DNA of 64,000 nucleotides from Saccharomycopsis malanga. Lineage: Eukaryota; Ascomycota; Saccharomycetes; Ascoideales; Saccharomycopsidaceae. Positions within the stretch are counted from its first letter, which is position 1; every line of letters starts with the position of its first letter. Where the stretch lies: the NCBI GenBank assembly GCA_004014935.1, contig CP025326.1, positions 992,001-1,056,000 of the forward strand. Direction: 5' to 3'. A model generated the notes under the pieces. It made no database searches. It was not told where the DNA came from and saw only the letters and a list, made by a program, of their open reading frames with translations. Made by a program: the position numbers and the translations under genes. Below, in pieces: positions 38,431 through 48,406 of this stretch.

Positions 38431-39328
38431 GTCTTAGGCGAAGCCAGAATAAATGGGACAATAGCAAAAGGTGACAAATAGCAAATGAGGAAAACTTTTC
38501 ATGGTTTTCCAAGATGACACTATTCTTGAAAATATACATTATTATACTAGTATGTTAACTTGTTTTATAATGACTTATCTGTTACCTCCCATTTGATGGA
38601 ATATTTCAAATACAATAGTAAGCCTTTTTTACTCTAAAGACCTTCGCTTATTCAACGGTATTTATTTTAATGAGTCCATGTCTTACTTACGCCACTCATT
38701 AAAATAATCCAGCTGTCGTTATTGTTAATAAAATTGTCACATATTGATTGTTTGAACTGCTCGTTGTGACATGTTATAATCTTCTTCATTAATAATCCAT
38801 TTAATAGTCATATTTAGTACTAACTGTTCTTAATATCACCCATAAATCGGTAATATTCGCTAACAAAACACCAATTTACCTGCTATAGTTTCATTATTAC
38901 AAAGCAGGCAACACCATTTTACAGTTATAGCACCTTTTATACTTTATATAAACCTCCTACAAAGTCATTCTATTTAGTACACTAGCTGCAATCTACATAT
39001 TAACAATAACTTAACATAACATAACAGAAAATAGAAAGACTATCATCTATAATCACAGCTCATAGTTCTATAACCCTCGTGTAAAATCATCTTATATTGT
39101 ATTATATTTGATTATTATGGATTATACTGGATTATATTAGAAAACCACCCATGCATATTTCACGGGTCCACACACCCCTTTACCCGCACCAGGTATCCGC
39201 CAATCACGTTCTGAAGAATCTTAAGCAGAAAACCATGAAAACCATCATACACAACGTTAAACAGTATATTAATCAGTAATAAGAGCTAACATTCTATACA
39301 GGATCTTTATACACAATCATATTGCAAA

Positions 39329-39821
39329 ATGGTTTACGTAAGTTACAGTCAATGGCTGTTGCCATCTTGTGTCTTTATTTTCGTGCAATCGGATCTTTAC
39401 TAACTGAGATATTCTTTCCATTGGAGACATTAATGTCTTGTGGTCAATTTATTATCACATTTTGGTAGTATTCTACAATTATATCTTTTGCGGTGTTGTT
39501 GACATATTATATTGTATAAAATTCAGCACAAATTCAGCTATTTTACTTGCAAAATGATCCAGAATTGACCCAAGACAACTCCATTGGATGAATATATTGA
39601 TACAGCAAGCTTCCAGAATTGCCTACAAGTCTAGCCCAGCTGCTTTCCACATCTTGAAAGCTTACGCACCAAACCTTGTCTTCTTCGGCGCTGCTGCCGG
39701 TGGTCTTGTCTTTACCCTCACTGAACGTGTCCCATTGTTCAGAAAGACCTTCTACGAGAAAATCCCATTCTTTGGCCAACACTGGGTTGTTAACATCGAC
39801 CCACAAGACACCTACTATTAA
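39329..39821 (+). CDS. QCR10: Cytochrome bc1 complex subunit 10 (Qcr10), spliced
   Basis: CDS is the join of 39329-39337 and 39606-39821 (74 aa; S. cerevisiae 77). Qcr10 is a small single-pass inner-membrane subunit at the edge of respiratory complex III. After MVY, exon 2 reads QASRIAYKSSPAAFHILKAY, then APNLVFFGAAAGGLVFTLTE (membrane span) and FRKTFYEKIPFFGQHWVV, which aligns with yeast [20 protein letters not shown] and KIPLLGP. Exon 1 has only three codons, followed by a GTAAGT donor; the S. cerevisiae gene also has an intron very near its start. An unspliced start at 39588 (MNILIQ) would be possible, but the upstream exon fits the family better. Confidence 0.88.
39338..39605 (+). other. 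QCR10: Spliceosomal intron of QCR10
   Basis: 268 nt, donor GTAAGT, acceptor GATACAG. The only perfect TACTAAC (39398-39404) lies about 200 bases before this acceptor, so either the branch-to-acceptor distance is long or a weaker branch (for example AATTGAC near 39562) is used. Confidence 0.75.
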
Positions 39822-40001
39822 ACGCGCTTCTGCATTATTCCGCTAAACACACTGTGTGTAAATAATACATTTTCTACTCCTTGCTGTACTTTTATGATTT
39901 TTCCGTAAAACCTGATTTTTGCTGCATCTTTGGATTTATAAATACAGTCGTTAGACTCTTAATATTGTAGTAGTAATAGTTGAATATTAAATTCTCAAAC
40001 A

Positions 40002-40058
40002 GCCATTGAGCCATCCGGCCCAGCGGTTAGTGCTCGAAATAAAAGATATAATTATAAT
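40002..40058. mobile_element. SINE fragment: minus-strand head fused to plus-strand tail
   Basis: GCCATTGAGCCATCCGGCCC plus AGCGG is the complement of a SINE head. It runs straight into TAGTGCTCGAAATAAAAGAT and ATAATTATAATT, the SINE 3' end in the opposite orientation. Confidence 0.7.
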
Positions 40059-40190
40059 TTCTGGCCTATATCTACAGTGAAAATTGCCCGTAAAATTGCA
40101 ATACAAAGATTTTTGGTAAAAACTTGCAATAAAAAGACTTACTACAGTCAGTTAGTCTTTAAATTGTTCTGATTAAATTGCTGCCTCAGC

Positions 40191-40822
40191 CGCTGGGCAA
40201 GATGGCTCAGTGGTTAGTGCTCCCGAAAAGGAGAAAAAGACCAAACAGGCTCATGGAAATGGGTTCGATTCCCGCCATGGACAATTTACGAGGATTAAAT
40301 TCAAAATAAAGAGGCTAAGGCGTTAGTCTTATACAGATAATATTCAAATCTAAAGGTTATAGGTATTTATCTTAGCCTTATGTAGATAAGACTTAAATCT
40401 GAAGGTTATCGGTCAATAAACTCTCATATATACCTTGAAATTATATTAAAAATCTATTGATTGATAAATGTTAGTAGTATCAAAAAAAAAAAAAATTTAT
40501 AGTTTAATAGATGTTGGTAAAAAAGATCTATAGTTCAAATTTATAGTTATAGATGATGGTTTAAAAAAATCTATAGGTTAATAGAGGTAAACGTTCAACA
40601 CTTTCAACTCGCTGCTTTTACAATGCTGAACAGGCAAGTGCCACTGTCTGAAACATGACTCAGACAAAAGTCTAGTGCTTACTTTCCACTATATCAAATT
40701 GGAAAATTATGATGACCGGCCATAGTTGGGTTTTTCCCCACTGGGTTTTATCCAGTCCCTTTAGATATAGCGCGTATATACGAAACTGATATTTAATGGG
40801 CTTAAAATAGAAGATATTATTG
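40191..40822 (+). mobile_element. SINE family 1 copy split by an AT-rich insert
   Basis: The head (40191-40282) has CGCTGGGCAAGATGGCTCAG (A box) and a perfect B box GGTTCGATTCC. The body and tail (about 40598-40822) resume with CTTTCAACTCGCTGCTTTTA and end TATATACGAAACTGATATTT, AATGGGCTTAAAATAGAAG. Between them lie 315 bp of AT-rich sequence with short tandem duplications (ATCTATAG...TTAATAGA units; AAATCTRAAGGTTAT pairs). A short possible target duplication TTAMATTGC flanks the whole. Confidence 0.75.
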
Positions 40823-41067
40823 AATTACATTGCAAAATCATTTGGAAATGTTTACATTTAACGAATCTTCCTTCTAACAAGTTTCCTGTGTAACTATTAT
40901 TTTGACAACTGTCATAAAGATAAGCCATCAAACAATCAATCTTGTCTATTGTATAGAGAAGTAGCGCGAAAAAGTATATTTTCCGCCGCATAAATTCTAA
41001 CATCGGCGATACTAGTAAGATCCAGAGAGTTGATTAGCTACACCAACTCTTTGAAAACCTGACAGAA

Positions 41068-43314
41068 ATGCTGGTTGTACATTCCACAGCTTCTAGGAAG
41101 AGCCCTATTAAAAAGCGGCGAGCTCATCAGACAAATCAATGGCAGCCTGTTCGCCATACTAAACGCCTCCGACCAGTTTCCAGTGTGGTCTGGTTCGTTC
41201 GTTCACGAAAGAGGCTTCTTTCAATAGTGATTGTTTTGGCGCTTACCTTGGGTCTTACTTACGTAGTTGATAGGACATCATTGTATATGATCAAAGGCGA
41301 CCGATCGTCAAAATGGAGCACAGATAGCGATTTTTCTGGAACACTCAGCCAGATATTGGGTACCATACATCTACCATTCTCTGTATTGGAACACTACAAT
41401 AGCGATCAGGAATCCTCTGTAATGCCTGTAACATTCTATAGTCCTCTGGTGTCTGAGTTGTCAAAGTATTTCGACATCAGATTAGCGCCAGTGTTGTCGC
41501 TTGCTTTATTTCGACAGCATCTTGAAAGCGCTAAAGAACACCCTTACAAGACACCATTTTCGTGGAACTCCTGGCTTGACTTGGATAACAGAATGCTGTT
41601 GAAACAGTATTTGCAAGAACCGCCCCTTTCCAGCTGTAAGCGCTTCAAAACTTATTATAACATTGAAGGAGACATACCCTGTGAGGACACTCGCACATTG
41701 GGGTTTTCTATTACTGGTCCAGTGGACAAAAGTTTGCCTGTTAGCGCTAGAAGACTAATCGCAGCCTCGTATTTAGCTCATGGTGCTGAAACTCCAGCTC
41801 GTGTGATGTTTCTTAATGTAAATGAAGAGCACTACGAAACAGTGGTAATGCCTACTATAGCCTGCCAAGACAACCACCGCTGTCTATTGGACATGGCTTT
41901 AAACTACGTAAACCGGGAATCGCGATACTGTAGAAGCAATTATTGCGAGACTGGGATATATGCTGGCTTAAACTTTGCAGAAGAGTTGTCTAAGCTAAGT
42001 AGACTACTTTCTAAAAGTAAATCAATTACCACAATTGGGCCAGATAGTTCCGTTCCAGATACAGAAACAGTACTAATGAAAGGTAAACGTCAAAGCAAAA
42101 TCTTTCTCAATAAACACAATTTTACACTAGATGCTCGTATAGGCTCTAAAATTAACAGTTTGATGAAGCAAAGTCACACTTTGCTTGATAGCAAGCTTGT
42201 GAGAGATTTTGCCAATATAAATGTAATAAATCCACCAAAGTACTTCCACGAAGCGTTTCTAAGCTCTAAAAACCATAATGGAGCCCACTACGATTGGAGA
42301 TTCTTCAACCGTGCTCTACATGACGACTATGAAAGAAGTTTGATCCTCCATAGACTCACCAAGGCTTGGTTAACATTCACCGAGCAGGCTGGCATCACTA
42401 GTTGGCTTGCACACGGAACATTGTTGGGATACTATTTCAATGGTATGAACATGCCGTTTGATGGCGATTTGGACGTTACAGTAACTCTAGACTCGCTTCT
42501 TAAACTTGCCCTAAATTACAATAAAACTCTAGTGGTGGACACATCTCGTAGTCACAACCTAAATCAGTCCTTGGGAATTGGGTCGTATTTGATTGACGTT
42601 AACCCCGACTATTTGCAGAGAACCAAGAACAATGGGCAGAACACCATTGATGCAAGATTCATATGCACTTACTCAGGCCTATATATTGATATCACTGCGA
42701 TTGCCAGTACCATAGACCATAGTTTCAATAAGCGGTCGCTCAAGAATTTTCGAAAAGAGTTCAACCAGATGTTGGACCCTGAGTACCAAAACCAGATTGG
42801 CATCTCAACGCTAGATGGAAAAGCATATAACCGTCGGTTAGACCAACTTCTTTCAACACTTGTAGATAAAAAGGAGATTTACAACTGTAAAAATAATCAT
42901 TTCTACAAGTTGGATGATTTGGTGCCTTTGAGAGAGGTGTACTTCGAAGGGTTGAAAGCTTATGTACCTAACAGCGTAGAGAATATCTTGAATAGGGAGT
43001 ACAATAAGGCGCTTCGAAAGTACAAGTACAGAAACTACATTTTCCGAAGACAGTTGAGATTGTGGGTGTCCGTAGAAGACTGTCCAGAGAGAAAGAGCGA
43101 TTTGCAATGTTTGAAAAACCTCAAAATTAAACAGGAGTATGACCAGACTAGCAACTTTACTCTTGCTCATGAGGAGGACTATAAAAGGCAAAGACAAAAT
43201 AAGTTGATTGGTAAAAGTTACATGGGAAAGATAAAAGATGCAGCAAGTAGAATCATACTTAAAAACGATCCCTGGATTATTGAATATGCTAGAATGGTTG
43301 AAAATGTTGTCTGA
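41068..43314 (+). CDS. Mnn4-type mannosylphosphate transfer protein (LicD domain)
   Basis: Mnn4 family members are Golgi proteins needed to add mannosylphosphate to N-glycans, giving the cell wall its negative charge. The 748-residue product has a basic N-terminal tail, one signal-anchor helix (RLLSIVIVLALTLGLTYVVD, about residues 49-68) and a lumenal domain. The LicD/fukutin-type catalytic signature is at about 440-470: AHGTLLGYYFNGMNMPFDGD followed by LDVTVT, with paired acidic residues to bind a metal-nucleotide. The conserved RFICTYSGLYIDITAIA follows. It lacks the long Lys/Glu repeat tail of S. cerevisiae Mnn4. Several yeasts have multiple Mnn4 paralogues, so a one-to-one name is not given. 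Confidence 0.85.
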   Translation: MLVVHSTASRKSPIKKRRAHQTNQWQPVRHTKRLRPVSSVVWFVRSRKRLLSIVIVLALTLGLTYVVDRTSLYMIKGDRSSKWSTDSDFSGTLSQILGTIHLPFSVLEHYNSDQESSVMPVTFYSPLVSELSKYFDIRLAPVLSLALFRQHLESAKEHPYKTPFSWNSWLDLDNRMLLKQYLQEPPLSSCKRFKTYYNIEGDIPCEDTRTLGFSITGPVDKSLPVSARRLIAASYLAHGAETPARVMFLNVNEEHYETVVMPTIACQDNHRCLLDMALNYVNRESRYCRSNYCETGIYAGLNFAEELSKLSRLLSKSKSITTIGPDSSVPDTETVLMKGKRQSKIFLNKHNFTLDARIGSKINSLMKQSHTLLDSKLVRDFANINVINPPKYFHEAFLSSKNHNGAHYDWRFFNRALHDDYERSLILHRLTKAWLTFTEQAGITSWLAHGTLLGYYFNGMNMPFDGDLDVTVTLDSLLKLALNYNKTLVVDTSRSHNLNQSLGIGSYLIDVNPDYLQRTKNNGQNTIDARFICTYSGLYIDITAIASTIDHSFNKRSLKNFRKEFNQMLDPEYQNQIGISTLDGKAYNRRLDQLLSTLVDKKEIYNCKNNHFYKLDDLVPLREVYFEGLKAYVPNSVENILNREYNKALRKYKYRNYIFRRQLRLWVSVEDCPERKSDLQCLKNLKIKQEYDQTSNFTLAHEEDYKRQRQNKLIGKSYMGKIKDAASRIILKNDPWIIEYARMVENVV

Positions 43315-43377
43315 ATATTTGTAGGAAAGCAAGAGGTTTAGTGATTGTAAAAGTACATATATAGCTAGAATTTTATA

Positions 43378-43697
43378 ATAATAATATCATATATTTCAAG
43401 CCCAGTACATATCAGTTTCGTATATACGCGCGATGTCTAAGGGGACTTGGTAAAACCCAGTGGGGAAAACCCAAACAAGTCCAATCATTATGATTTTCTA
43501 ACTCGACAAATTGAAAAGTAAGCACCATTTGTCTAGGTCGTGTTTCAGACAGTTGCACTTGCCTGTGAGTTCACGTTCAGTATCATAAAAAGCAGCGAGT
43601 AAAAGTGTCGTCTTGGAAATCGAACCCGTGTTCCTGTTAGGTCTTTTTTCTCTTCTCAATATGGCCCAGTGGTTGGGCTTGAAATATATAATAATAA
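43378..43697 (-). mobile_element. SINE family 1, near-complete copy with inverted tail at its 5' end
   Basis: Read on the minus strand it has a head CCACTGGGCCATATTGAGAA (A box lost), B box GGTTCGATTTCC, CACTTTTACTCGCTGCTTTT, AGGCAAGTGCAACTGTCTGA and the tail ACTGGGCTTGAAATATATGA. On the head side, GGGCTTGAAATATATAATAA (43675-43694, plus strand) is another copy of the tail, inverted, so both ends carry the same sequence in opposite orientation. The family-2 repeat starts right after it. Confidence 0.85.
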
Positions 43698-44553
43698 TAA
43701 TAACATTAAAACATTTGTAACACTAAGTTAATGGGAATAGCGACATCCCCTGAACCTACGTATAAAGCTTATTAATAAGCACATTACAACTTACCTAGTT
43801 CATCAATAAATTATTAAATGTATAGTGGAAGTTGGAATATGCTATTTTGACAATATCTTATGATTAATATCAATTACAAGTTCCTCTGAGAAACCATATT
43901 AAAAATTACTTTTTTTTAGCTTTCGGGATACACGTTTCTTTGAAATAAAACCTCATCCAAATCATAAAAGATGCTGAAATAAAACAAAAAGCGATATCAA
44001 CCTATAGGATGTTGTCAGGCGATAAATAAACATGTTCTGAGAGGTGAAAAATACAATTTTTGACACATTGTGTGTTATTTTCGACAAATTGATACTTTCT
44101 CTCTATTAAATAAATTTTAAAAACCAAATATTAAACCAAATTGCACGGAATAATGATCTAGGATTTGGAGAGTATAGAAATACAATTTTTGTATGGTTTG
44201 GTTTGCTGTAAACGCTCTAGAATATAGTTTAACAGAATTAACTTTTTGTCAAAATTGGAAATTTTCCGTTATATCAAATATTTATTCGAAAACTTGAGAT
44301 TGTTTATTATAAATAGTACTATAATAAAGCAGACAATTTTAAAACCCTGGTGTACGTTTTTCAAAACAAAATAACCTAGATATCATAGATTTAACTCAAT
44401 AAAACGTTTGATGATTATTTCAAAACGTCAACAGCGCGAATCGAGTACCAAAACCCAAAGTGAGGAACGCCACACTTGTTTTTCTGCACTATTCTGCACT
44501 ATTCTGTGTGGCGCTTGGTTAACCAACTTGGCCACCTGGCAATAGTAAGGCAT
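43698..44553 (-). repeat. Family 2 long non-coding repeat with tRNA-like head, copy B
   Basis: The diverged 856-bp partner of 20610-21468. On the minus strand the head reads GTGGCCAAGTTGGTTAACCA and AGCGCCACAC, followed by GTGCAGAATAGTGCAGAA and GGTACTCGATTCGC. The D-arm resembles tRNA-Thr (TGGCCAAGTTGGTAAGGCG in yeast). No coding potential is seen. Confidence 0.75.
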
Positions 44554-44717
44554 ATAGGCACAATTCTGTTGAAAAGAGATATATCTTTACTTTTCAAGAG
44601 GATATTTTTAATATGCCGACTTTTTGCAATATGTATATAAGCAGAGATGAAAGGATCATTGGGTGATCTACGAGAGATATTGCGCCTTCTATTAGTTTGT
44701 CGATGAGATCATAATTA

Positions 44718-45105
44718 TTATATCATATATTTCAAGCCCAATCATTTTCTGATAAAGATAATCTGATCATAATTACAATCTAATCATAATTACAATCTAA
44801 TCATAATTACAATCTAATCATAATTACAATCCAATCATAATTACAATCTGACCATAATCTTATATATCTTCATCTTTTCACCCAATTGGTTGAAAGTAAG
44901 CACCATTGGTCTAGGTCGTGTTTCAGACAGTTGCACTTGCCTGTGAATTCACGTTCAGCATTGTAAAAAGTAGAGAGTAAAGTGTTCGTCTTGGAAATCA
45001 AAACTGTGTTCCTGTTAGGCCATTTTTCTCTTCTTCGAGAGCACAAACAAGTGAGCCAAATGGCCCAGTGGTCGAAACTGATATTTACTGGGCTGGAATA
45101 TTATT
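44718..45105 (-). mobile_element. SINE family 1 copy disrupted by minisatellite, with inverted tail at 5' end
   Basis: The 3' end (ATATCATATATTTCAAGCCC, 44722-44741) is separated from the body (44875-45068) by a 17-bp tandem array that replaces the middle of the element. The body has GGTTGAAAGTAAGCACCATT, the GCACTTGCCTGTGAATTCAC block and AGCCAAATGGCCCAG (head). Beyond the head lies CGAAACTGATATTTACTGGG and CTGGAATATTATT, a 33-bp inverted piece of SINE 3' end. Confidence 0.8.
44761..44862. repeat. 17-bp minisatellite ATCTAATCATAATTACA
   Basis: Five near-perfect units and a decayed sixth. The array sits inside a SINE copy and may have expanded from its CATAAT-containing body. Confidence 0.95.
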
Positions 45106-45328
45106 ACTATTGCTTGAGTTACAAAGAGTATAATCAGGGACAAGGACCAGAGTCTTTATTTAGGTATTTCTGTGAGTTTCAGGATGGTAATCATGATATT
45201 GTTTTGCTTCAAAACAAGAAGAAAAGGACAAAGTAATAAGAAGAATCATGTAACCTTGATTCTAAGTATAATTGCAGTAATTTGCATTAAAAATGGCAGG
45301 CATGATTTGACAAGATTGATTAGATATT

Positions 45329-48274
45329 CTATGAAACCTCACGATGCAATATCTGGAAACGATCCAGGTTGTATTGATGAAGAGCACGCTCGTTTGTTTT
45401 CAAGGAGCCCACCTGCTCGACAGAAACGTTTTGATAGACGTCCAAGTTGGGCCTGAAATCGATGTTTTCAATGAGGCCAAACTCAGAAAGATGCAAGAAC
45501 TGTATGGGGCAGGTGTCCAAGTTGAAAGGAGTAGTGGAGAGGTAGTTTTGTATTTGTTGAATGTAAGGAGACTCGGGATTGACATTGCAATCGATATGGA
45601 AATCGGTGTCGTGAAACTTGCTGTATTTTGGGGAGTTGGGGAAACGGGGATTTGGATCGTTAGCACTTTGAGCCAAGCGTTGAGGATCGTTTACAGGATA
45701 ATGTTTATATTGGATTCTTGTGAGTTTGAGAGAATGGATATCTTCGCGTTTTGCAAGACGATATTTTCTTGAAAGAAAGCGGGCAGGACCAGAGACTTCG
45801 CCATTGGATGGATAAGGGTCATAGACCTGGAGATTGCGCCAATAGACGCGCCAGTAGTATCTCATGAAGGAAATTAGTCTTGCCAAGTAGACGGTGCGCC
45901 GGTACAAGTACAGGTACAAGTTGTAATCCTTGGTTTTCCAGACTAGGTCCAACTCTAGAAAGATGGAGTTGTAGAGGCGCAGGTCAAAGCCGGTGTAGAA
46001 GATGACGCCTTCGAAGCGGCAAAGAAAGAGGAACTGGGATTCGGTGAACATGTTGTTCAAGACAGAGGCCAGGGCCATCCAGTAAAGATAGCCAATTCGC
46101 TCGAAGATGTTCATGGAGCTGTAGGTGGAGGAGCTGAAGACGCATTCCGAGGGGAAGGCCATCATGAACTTGCGGAGCAAATTGAAGATGACTTCGGGAT
46201 CGACCTCGGAAATCAGGTTTTTGGCATGGTCCAGGACCTGGTAGAGCTTTGTGTGGATAATCTCGCGCGTTATGAAGCTGTGGAGTTCGTCAAACTGGAA
46301 GATGATGTTGGATTCGGGCAGCAAGTTGGCCCGGAGACACTGGGAGAAGGCCGCCATGTCCTGGTGGAGCTCGAACAACAAGCCCGGGCTGTAGTTGGGG
46401 ATGTAGATGCAGTTCATGTGGCACGAGAACAAGTACTGGAACACCGAGAACAAGAGCTGGTACAACTGTTTCAGCTCGTAGAGCGAGCGGTTCGTGTGGT
46501 ACATGTTGGTCATGATGGTGCCGAACTTTTGCACAATCTGCTTGACCAAGGCTATGGAGATGAAGCCGTCCATGAAAGCGAGCAACGTGAGATAGTCCTT
46601 GTCGGCGAAAAAGGTGAGGGCAATGTTGATTGAGGAGTAGGACAAGATTTCGGCCACCAACTTCAAGTAGCTTTCCTCCGATAAATACTGGGGCATGTTG
46701 ATCCGTTCAATGGTCCGCTGGGCTAGCTGGAAACTGCTCACACGATGGTACGCCGACCGTTTGGCGATGAACTCTTGGTGTTTCGTGGGACAGCTGCCCC
46801 TGTAATATGGCTTGCCCACCCTGTTCAACATAATGTATCCAGAATGGGACAACATCCCGTGGAAAAGCAACAACGATTCCCATGCATTGTGCACACTGTC
46901 GACAAACCAACGGCTCATCACTATCCTGAACCTGAGATACACCTCCTGGTCCTCGCCACACGGCTTGAACATCGTATGGTCGCCCACACGGTTGGTGTCG
47001 ATGCCTGGTCTCACCCTGAAAAGACTGAACGTCGTTTCCTTGTACATGTGCTGCGGCAACGGATTGTACGACTTTTCCATTAAACTTGGTCCTGGCGTAC
47101 CATTTTTCGGCTCCATAAACTGTGTAGTCAACATCTCAGGCCGTACAAGATTGCTGGTGTCAGCACTGTTGATGAAATTATTGTTTACTGTCACCATGAA
47201 ATTGTCAAAATGGACAGCGTTGAAGTCAGAATTGGTGTGATTATTTGTTTGTCTGTTTGATTGTTTGTTTGTTTGATTGTTTGTGTGAATATTTGTTTGA
47301 ATATTTGTTTGAATATTGTTGATATCAACAGGGTTGAAACGATTATTATGGGGATTGTGATTTATATTATTGGCTGTATTTGCAATATTGGTTGTATTTG
47401 CAATATTGGCTGTATTTATACTATTAACTGCATTTATACTATTAACTGTATTATCAATATTATTGCTGTTTTGGGGTATTTGATTTGCAATATTGGCTGC
47501 ATTTGCAGTAATATCACTGTGATGGGGAATGTGATCTAAAATATTATTGCTGTTATGGGGTATTTGATTTACAATATTATTGGTATTCTGGGGAATTCCA
47601 TTTGCAATATTGGCTTCATTTGCAGTAATATTACTGTTCTGCGAAATGTTCTGCGAAATGTTTTGAAAAATACCATTTGCAATATTATTCCTCTTCTGAA
47701 AAATACCATTTATACCATCAACTGTATTTCCAATATTATTAGAATACTCAGTTTTATCAACAACTGCACAATTATCATTACCAACCTCATTACCAACCAA
47801 CTGTCCAACTTTATCCTTTGCCTTTTCCACTCTATCCTTCTCCTTATTCTTGGGCTTCTTGGCCACTTTGAAAGCAGCCTTCAGACTAAACCTAATCTTC
47901 CCATTATGTGGCATGAATGCATTATCTCCAGCCTTACGTCCCAAATCAATATTCTCAACATAATAACTAAACTTATTGTTGGCATCATTTGCTGCCCACG
48001 CCATATTGCTGCTGTTACTGCCTATATTCGTCAAATGCATGCTCTCTGCACTTCCCAAGGCCCTGGATTCCCTATTATCAATAATCTTCTGCTTGTCGTC
48101 CGCCGAAAGATCCAAAAAACTGCACCGTATGCTCCGATCTAGACAGTTGTAACACGAATCCAACTCCTCCCCACATTTTATCCGGCTCTTCTTGCAAGCT
48201 GCACATCCAAGCTTGGAATTACGGTGCTTTCTTCGCATTCTCTTGGGCTGTGTCGCTCCGTTCTCGCCTGACAT
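45329..48274 (-). CDS. Zn2Cys6 binuclear-cluster transcription factor
   Basis: The fungal zinc cluster is at residues 24-51: C24-x2-C27-x6-C34-x6-C41-x2-C44-x6-C51, within HRNSKLGCAACKKSRIKC, preceded by the basic KRMRRK. The NSKLGC start and the following LDLSADDK resemble the Upc2/Ecm22-like group of sterol and related regulators, but this is tentative. Residues about 185-360 are an Asn/Ile-rich, poorly structured region built from NIAN-, NSNNI- and QTNIHTN-like repeats. The C-terminal 550 residues are helical, consistent with the fungal transcription factor regulatory domain. 981 aa, nuclear. The target pathway cannot be told from the sequence. Confidence 0.88.
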   Translation of the reverse strand: MSGENGATQPKRMRRKHRNSKLGCAACKKSRIKCGEELDSCYNCLDRSIRCSFLDLSADDKQKIIDNRESRALGSAESMHLTNIGSNSSNMAWAANDANNKFSYYVENIDLGRKAGDNAFMPHNGKIRFSLKAAFKVAKKPKNKEKDRVEKAKDKVGQLVGNEVGNDNCAVVDKTEYSNNIGNTVDGINGIFQKRNNIANGIFQNISQNISQNSNITANEANIANGIPQNTNNIVNQIPHNSNNILDHIPHHSDITANAANIANQIPQNSNNIDNTVNSINAVNSINTANIANTTNIANTANNINHNPHNNRFNPVDINNIQTNIQTNIHTNNQTNKQSNRQTNNHTNSDFNAVHFDNFMVTVNNNFINSADTSNLVRPEMLTTQFMEPKNGTPGPSLMEKSYNPLPQHMYKETTFSLFRVRPGIDTNRVGDHTMFKPCGEDQEVYLRFRIVMSRWFVDSVHNAWESLLLFHGMLSHSGYIMLNRVGKPYYRGSCPTKHQEFIAKRSAYHRVSSFQLAQRTIERINMPQYLSEESYLKLVAEILSYSSINIALTFFADKDYLTLLAFMDGFISIALVKQIVQKFGTIMTNMYHTNRSLYELKQLYQLLFSVFQYLFSCHMNCIYIPNYSPGLLFELHQDMAAFSQCLRANLLPESNIIFQFDELHSFITREIIHTKLYQVLDHAKNLISEVDPEVIFNLLRKFMMAFPSECVFSSSTYSSMNIFERIGYLYWMALASVLNNMFTESQFLFLCRFEGVIFYTGFDLRLYNSIFLELDLVWKTKDYNLYLYLYRRTVYLARLISFMRYYWRVYWRNLQVYDPYPSNGEVSGPARFLSRKYRLAKREDIHSLKLTRIQYKHYPVNDPQRLAQSANDPNPRFPNSPKYSKFHDTDFHIDCNVNPESPYIQQIQNYLSTTPFNLDTCPIQFLHLSEFGLIENIDFRPNLDVYQNVSVEQVGSLKTNERALHQYNLDRFQILHREVS

Positions 48275-48406
48275 TGTTCAATATATTTACCAAATCAACT
48301 TTATGCAAACTTGGCACTCGAAATGTGCAGCTTGCCGTTGGTTATATCTATTCTTGAAACGGTAATTTCATAAAATTTCACTACAAGTCCGGCTTTCTTC
48401 CTCTTA

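Larger units (their letters stand above)
36683..39328. other. Long divergent promoter region between cyclin and QCR10
   Basis: 2.6 kb. It holds a 12-bp minisatellite (37237-37317), an (AT)n tract (37463-37488), a SINE tail fragment (37510-37545) and a perfect hairpin (38403-38430). Short ORFs here show no protein-like pattern. The remainder is AT-rich and I see nothing more. Confidence 0.6.
39822..41067. other. Intergenic, SINE-derived
   Basis: Lies between QCR10 and the Mnn4-type gene. It contains a SINE head/inverted-tail fragment (40002-40058) and a SINE split by a 315-bp AT-rich insert (40191-40822). No gene is visible. Confidence 0.7.
43315..45328. other. Intergenic between convergent genes, almost wholly repeat-derived
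   Basis: In order: SINE (43378-43697, minus), family-2 repeat copy B (43698-44553), a 165-bp AT-rich spacer, and a SINE interrupted by a 17-bp minisatellite (44718-45105). The last 220 bp before the transcription-factor gene's stop hold nothing recognisable. Confidence 0.8.

Noticed and set aside
39398-39408. Acceptor directly after TACTAAC in QCR10
   Set aside because: Using it yields a short product unrelated to Qcr10; only the acceptor at 39605 restores the conserved protein.
40191-40282. tRNA gene candidate with perfect A and B boxes
   Set aside because: It is the head of a SINE copy: no acceptor-stem pairing, oversized variable region and the SINE body resumes downstream.
44761-44862. 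CRISPR-like array
   Set aside because: Units are contiguous 17-bp tandem repeats without spacers; the same holds for the other arrays in the window.
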